From NCBI GenBank assembly GCA_028095005.1, contig CM051459.1, positions 205,569,902 to 205,633,901 on the forward strand: a DNA stretch of 64,000 nucleotides, written 5' to 3'. Origin of the DNA: Rhynchospora pubera (lineage: Eukaryota > Streptophyta > Magnoliopsida > Poales > Cyperaceae). Each line of letters begins with the position of its first letter. Positions within the stretch are counted from its first letter, which is position 1. The translations under genes and the position numbers were made by a program. Positions 60,423 to 64,000 of the stretch are shown piece after piece. The notes beneath the pieces are model-generated. The model saw only the letters and a program-made list of their open reading frames with translations. It made no database searches and was not told the DNA's origin.

Positions 60423-60440
60423 TTTAAACTCTTTATAGTT
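60423..60440 (+). repeat. End of the satellite monomer beyond the Helitron
   Basis: TTTAAACTCTTTATAGTT completes the monomer cut by the Helitron. Satellite homology ends here. Confidence 0.8.
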
Positions 60441-60971
60441 CTAACTTTGACATTTTACACACCGTTTGTGTATTTTAGCTTTTAATATCATTGTTACTTA
60501 GATTTATTGGGTATTGTTCGGAGTTGCAAGTATACTTGCATAAAGTTATCAACTTATTTTGACTTCGAAATGCACTTTTAATAAACATAATTGATATGTT
60601 CCCTTTTATCAAAACTTCAAAATAAAGTACATGACCTATACAAGAAAATGTTCATATCCTATTATTTAAATCAACTAAAATATTTACGACATGTGTTAAA
60701 AATGTACAACAATAATAAACGTGTTCACGATTGTCTGATTAAGGATATAATTTTCTAAATAAAGATGTAAACAACCGATTATAAACGTTCAATTATTGTC
60801 GTCTAAATAAAGGCAAATAATAATATTTCAATTTTTCTATTGGAAATAACAACACCTCAAGTTGTTTTTCAAGGCAATCAAAGAGTTGTACATGAAGAGG
60901 ATGCATGCATTTAGCTCAAGTGAGTTAATGATCAATTGAGACTGGAAGAGAGAGATTAGGGATAGCCAGAG
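60441..60971. other. Upstream region of the NHX-like gene
   Basis: AT-rich, no gene visible. Any NHX promoter would lie here, but no convincing TATA box was picked out. Confidence 0.35.
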
Positions 60972-62314
60972 ATGGGTGATGCAAATGCAACAGTCATGGC
61001 GGAATAACCGCCAGGCAGGCAGGCACAGAACAGCAGGTGGCTGGAGCTGGGATATTACTTCAGATCTCCATGCTGGTGCTGGCATTTGTATTTTGTCATG
61101 CACTCCGTCGCAAGAGAATTTACTACCTACCTGAGGCCAGTGCATCCCTTCTAATCGGTGTGTTAACTACTTCAATTTTGTTTTTTGCTTTCTATACTGT
61201 AATGATTGATTTTTAGGAGTACAGATCCTTTACATGGTTTACAAAATGGAGAGGTCCCTGGAATCCTTGAAAGGGAGATGAACTTTGGAGCCTGGAATAG
61301 ACTCTGATTTTCATCTCTAGTTGAGCATTCTCCTACTATAATCACTACTAGTTATAAATATTTTGCCAGGATAGTCTTGGTTTACAGAGTATAAACCTTT
61401 TTGTTTTCTTTAAATTCTGGTTCCAAACATTTGAGGCCCACCAATCCTTGTATCCAAATTACTAATCTCCACTCTCTTATGACAGTGGTGTTGAAAATTC
61501 ATTTCATAATTATACTTCACAAAAACTATGGTAAATAAAAAAGTATTGCTTATTTTTCCTCTAATGACAGGACTTCTAGTTGGTGGACTTGCCAATGTAT
61601 CAAACCGGGAAAGCATATATCAGGTTAATATTTGAAGTAAAATTGCAAGATAAAACACACCTTGTCATTCAGTAATTTCTTTTTTCATTCGCATCTTATA
61701 TAAAACTGAAATAATTTACCCTTTTTTTTTTTGTAAATATTAGGGCATGGTTCGACTTTCACGAGGAGTTCTTCTTCCTCTTTCTATTACCTCCGATCAT
61801 ATTATATCCTTTTTTCTCGAAAATAGTCTGTAGTTTTCTGATCAAGATTTACTTTATAAATTTTTGCCTAAAAATGTTTGACTTAACTGGCTTCTAATTA
61901 CTCAGTCAGGATTTAGCTTGTCACATGTAAGTCTTCTCTTCTTCTAACCTGCCAAAATCACATTACAATATCTATGCTTTACTGAAATGAACAAACATAT
62001 TTCCTCTCTCTATTTTGCAGAATCCATTTTTTTCAAATTTTGGTGCCATTACAACTTTTGCTATGCTAGGCACCTTCATTGCCTCGATTGTAACTGGTCT
62101 CTTGGTGTAAGAAAAATCTCACCTTCATAACAACATTGATCTCTAAGTACTCATTCTGTTTGCAAATTGTTCAAAACTAATGCTTGATTCCAATTCATCT
62201 ATAGACCTTGGAGGTTTAACCTTTCTCATGTATAGACTGCCTCTTGTTGAGTGCCTCATGTTTGGCGCTCTCATATCGGCAACTGATCCTGTTACTGTGC
62301 TGTCCATATTTCAG
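60972..62314 (+). pseudogene. NHX5/6-type (endosomal) Na+(K+)/H+ antiporter, first exons only, frame damaged
   Basis: Exons are about 60972-61157, 61571-61623, 61744-61803, 61902-61926, 62021-62104 and 62205-62314. They read TEQQVAGAGILLQISMLVLA, YYLPEASASLLIG, GLLVGGLANVSNRESIYQ, AWFDFHEEFFFLFLLPPII, FQSGFSLSHNPFFSNFG and LMFGALISATDPVTVLSIFQ, matching the first membrane spans of plant NHX5/NHX6. Intron 3 is a U12-type AT-AC intron (61804-61901). Three problems appear. The frame from the ATG at 60972 stops after MGDANATVMAE and does not join TEQQVAG. One extra G sits at the exon 3 start. Two bases (GT of LVYLGG) are missing at the exon 5/6 junction. Later exons (FGESVLNDA region) are not in the window, so the gene is truncated or its next intron exceeds 1.6 kb. 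Family certain; pseudogene status probable. Confidence 0.8.
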
Positions 62315-63814
62315 GTTCTTCAAATATCATGTTTGTGGATCTGGAAATAGATTCTACATCCATATACAGTCAAAATGCAATATATATATCAAGTAAAGAG
62401 TAATTGATGTAATTTTACTACTATTTACGCAAGCTCAAACTCAAAACAAGTTGTTGCACCAGCAACATATATATTTCAATTTTAATGCTATTAGTTCAAC
62501 TAAACCAAGTAAGTCAAATACAACATTAGTAGCTAGCTATTAACTTCCATCACTCTCACATATCAGATAAACTAGTGAACATATAGCATTGTAACCGATA
62601 CCATTCAAAAACCTTAGATTATGTGAATTATCAAGCCTCAACACCAACTCCTTAATAAACTTATTTGATCTTATCGAACTTTAATTTTAGTAAACCCAAA
62701 TTACCTAACAGATAGTGACAACTTCAACTGGCTCAATTCCCACAAAACATGTGAAATTAGCATAACCCATATTTCTTCTTTTTCCAAGCGGAAGAACTAA
62801 TTCACTAGGAAATCAAATTGTTTTAGCAATCAATTAGCTTAACCGACATTAGGAAATTCCCAATTCCACTTTCCTTACCAGTTAACAAATAACAAAATCA
62901 ATTGCTATGTATGACCTCACTTAGTAAAAGTGTAAAACCAATAACCATCATTTCCAACAGATCATTTTCCTTAAGCTCCTTCAGATATTGATTGAGTAAA
63001 ACAAAGGTTTACTGATATGCCAGAGAAAGGTAAAAAGGAGAGGAGGAACTCGGCCCCCACCACCTCGACTTGCTGCCGCTGTCATCACCTTGCCTCTGTT
63101 TTTCCGAGCCATCACTGCCACCATCTCCACCCACCATGACCACCATCAATCTAATTTTTCACAATAGCAGCTATCTCCACTCTCTCTCTCTTTATTATGC
63201 ATCTGAGTATTTCCGTGGATTTCCAAAGAAGAGAAGATAGAGAGTGGGGAGGCGGCTTGTATAGAAAGGAGATGGAGAGAAATCGGGGCCCATAGGCGGA
63301 GGTGGCGCCATCCGACGATCCGAAAGGTGAAGGAATGGGGCAGCAGATGGTCGCAATTAAGGAGGAAGGTGACTCAGCAACACAGATCATCGCTATTAAC
63401 TCGCAACGAACAATTTTGCCTTTCTTGAGCCACTCAGAACAGAGAAGGAGGGGTTTGGATTTCGACGGAGAAGAAAGAGATAGGTGCGTACGGATTTGAG
63501 TAGATGATAGAGAAAGGGAAAACTAGAAGGATGAATCTGAATGGATATCTCCAATGCTAATCGGACGGCCTTAACTAATCCCATCTAAAAATCCATATCC
63601 AACGTCTTATATTGTTCAGAAATTAATTTAATTGCCTTTGATGCTGAATTCAAGTGGTTCATATTGAATATCGTGATAATTTAGTCGACCATGAACTTGA
63701 TTATAATTATAGCTTAATTTAAAGTAGTAACGGGTCATCTCAATAACAGATTTAGTTTCACAATTTCTAAGCTAGATTGTTAACAAATTTCAAGGATCAA
63801 TTTAACTAATCAGA
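62315..63814. other. Non-coding DNA after the last NHX exon found
   Basis: 62315-63000 is AT-rich without features. 63020-63500 is richer in GC with a 79-codon minus-strand frame and CT/GA tracts like plant 5' leaders. It could be the start of an unseen minus-strand gene or a captured leader; I recognise no protein. Confidence 0.35.
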
Positions 63815-63964
63815 GGCTCCGTTTGGATAGGTGTGGGAAGAAGGGAAGAAGTGAAAAGAAGTATTGGGAAGTGTGTAACTTTGTGAAGAACTTGGATTGT
63901 TTATATTTTTTTGTCTTCCCATCTTTCTTCTTCCTCTTCTTCTTCTCTCATCCAAAAGCAAGCA
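63815..63964. mobile_element. MITE of the GGCTCCGTTTGGAT family, copy E
   Basis: It begins GGCTCCGTTTGGATAGG and ends CATCCAAAAGCAAGC, flanked by AGA on both sides. The core is in the orientation of copy D (GTAACTTTGTGAAGAACTTG). Confidence 0.75.
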
Positions 63965-64000
63965 GAGGGTCTCAATGATTTAAGGCTTAATTTATATTGA

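Noticed and set aside
60837..61145. 102-codon minus-strand frame
   Set aside because: It is antisense to NHX exon 1, which has clear homology on the plus strand.

Overview
This is nuclear DNA from a flowering plant. It has spliced genes with GT-AG introns, a chloroplast-targeted Rubisco/aldolase lysine methyltransferase, a GH17 beta-1,3-glucanase, an NHX5/6-type antiporter, plant MITEs, Helitrons, hAT elements and an LTR element primed by initiator tRNA-Met. Nothing seen fixes the species. Gene calls rest on reading spliced frames by eye and on remembered family sequences; no search was run.

Layout. 1-6,345 is the ordinary genic part: a small membrane protein with a CREST (ceramidase-like) signature on + (coding exons 1,096-2,637), then an LSMT gene on - (six exons, 6,320-3,634). 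6,346-17,890 is intergenic and full of DNA transposons: a 2.4-kb long-TIR element, three hAT-type elements with perfect 8-bp target duplications, a Harbinger-type MITE, a foldback MITE and members of a short MITE family. 17,979-28,449 is a GH17 glucanase gene with one reading-frame break. Its second intron is swollen to 8.9 kb by an 8.4-kb Helitron carrying a dead Rep gene and an antisense, still exon-structured fragment of a HAD-type nucleotidase gene.

29,455-60,440 is the dominant feature: a satellite of about 174 bp, mostly organised as a two-monomer unit of about 347 bp. It forms two opposed arms of about 8.6 kb (- orientation) and 15.3 kb (+ orientation). The arms flank a 3.3-kb spacer that holds a young 2.25-kb non-autonomous LTR retroelement. 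The right arm is interrupted by a 327-bp insert and, at its outer end, by a 3.3-kb minus-strand Helitron whose removal restores the satellite monomer exactly.

60,972-62,314 holds the first exons of an NHX5/6-like Na+(K+)/H+ antiporter. It includes a clear U12-type AT-AC intron but also three reading-frame problems, and no later exons were found in the window. The rest, to 64,000, is non-coding apart from one MITE.

The genes do not form a pathway or cluster. What links the features is transposition: elements nested in an intron, in a satellite and in each other.
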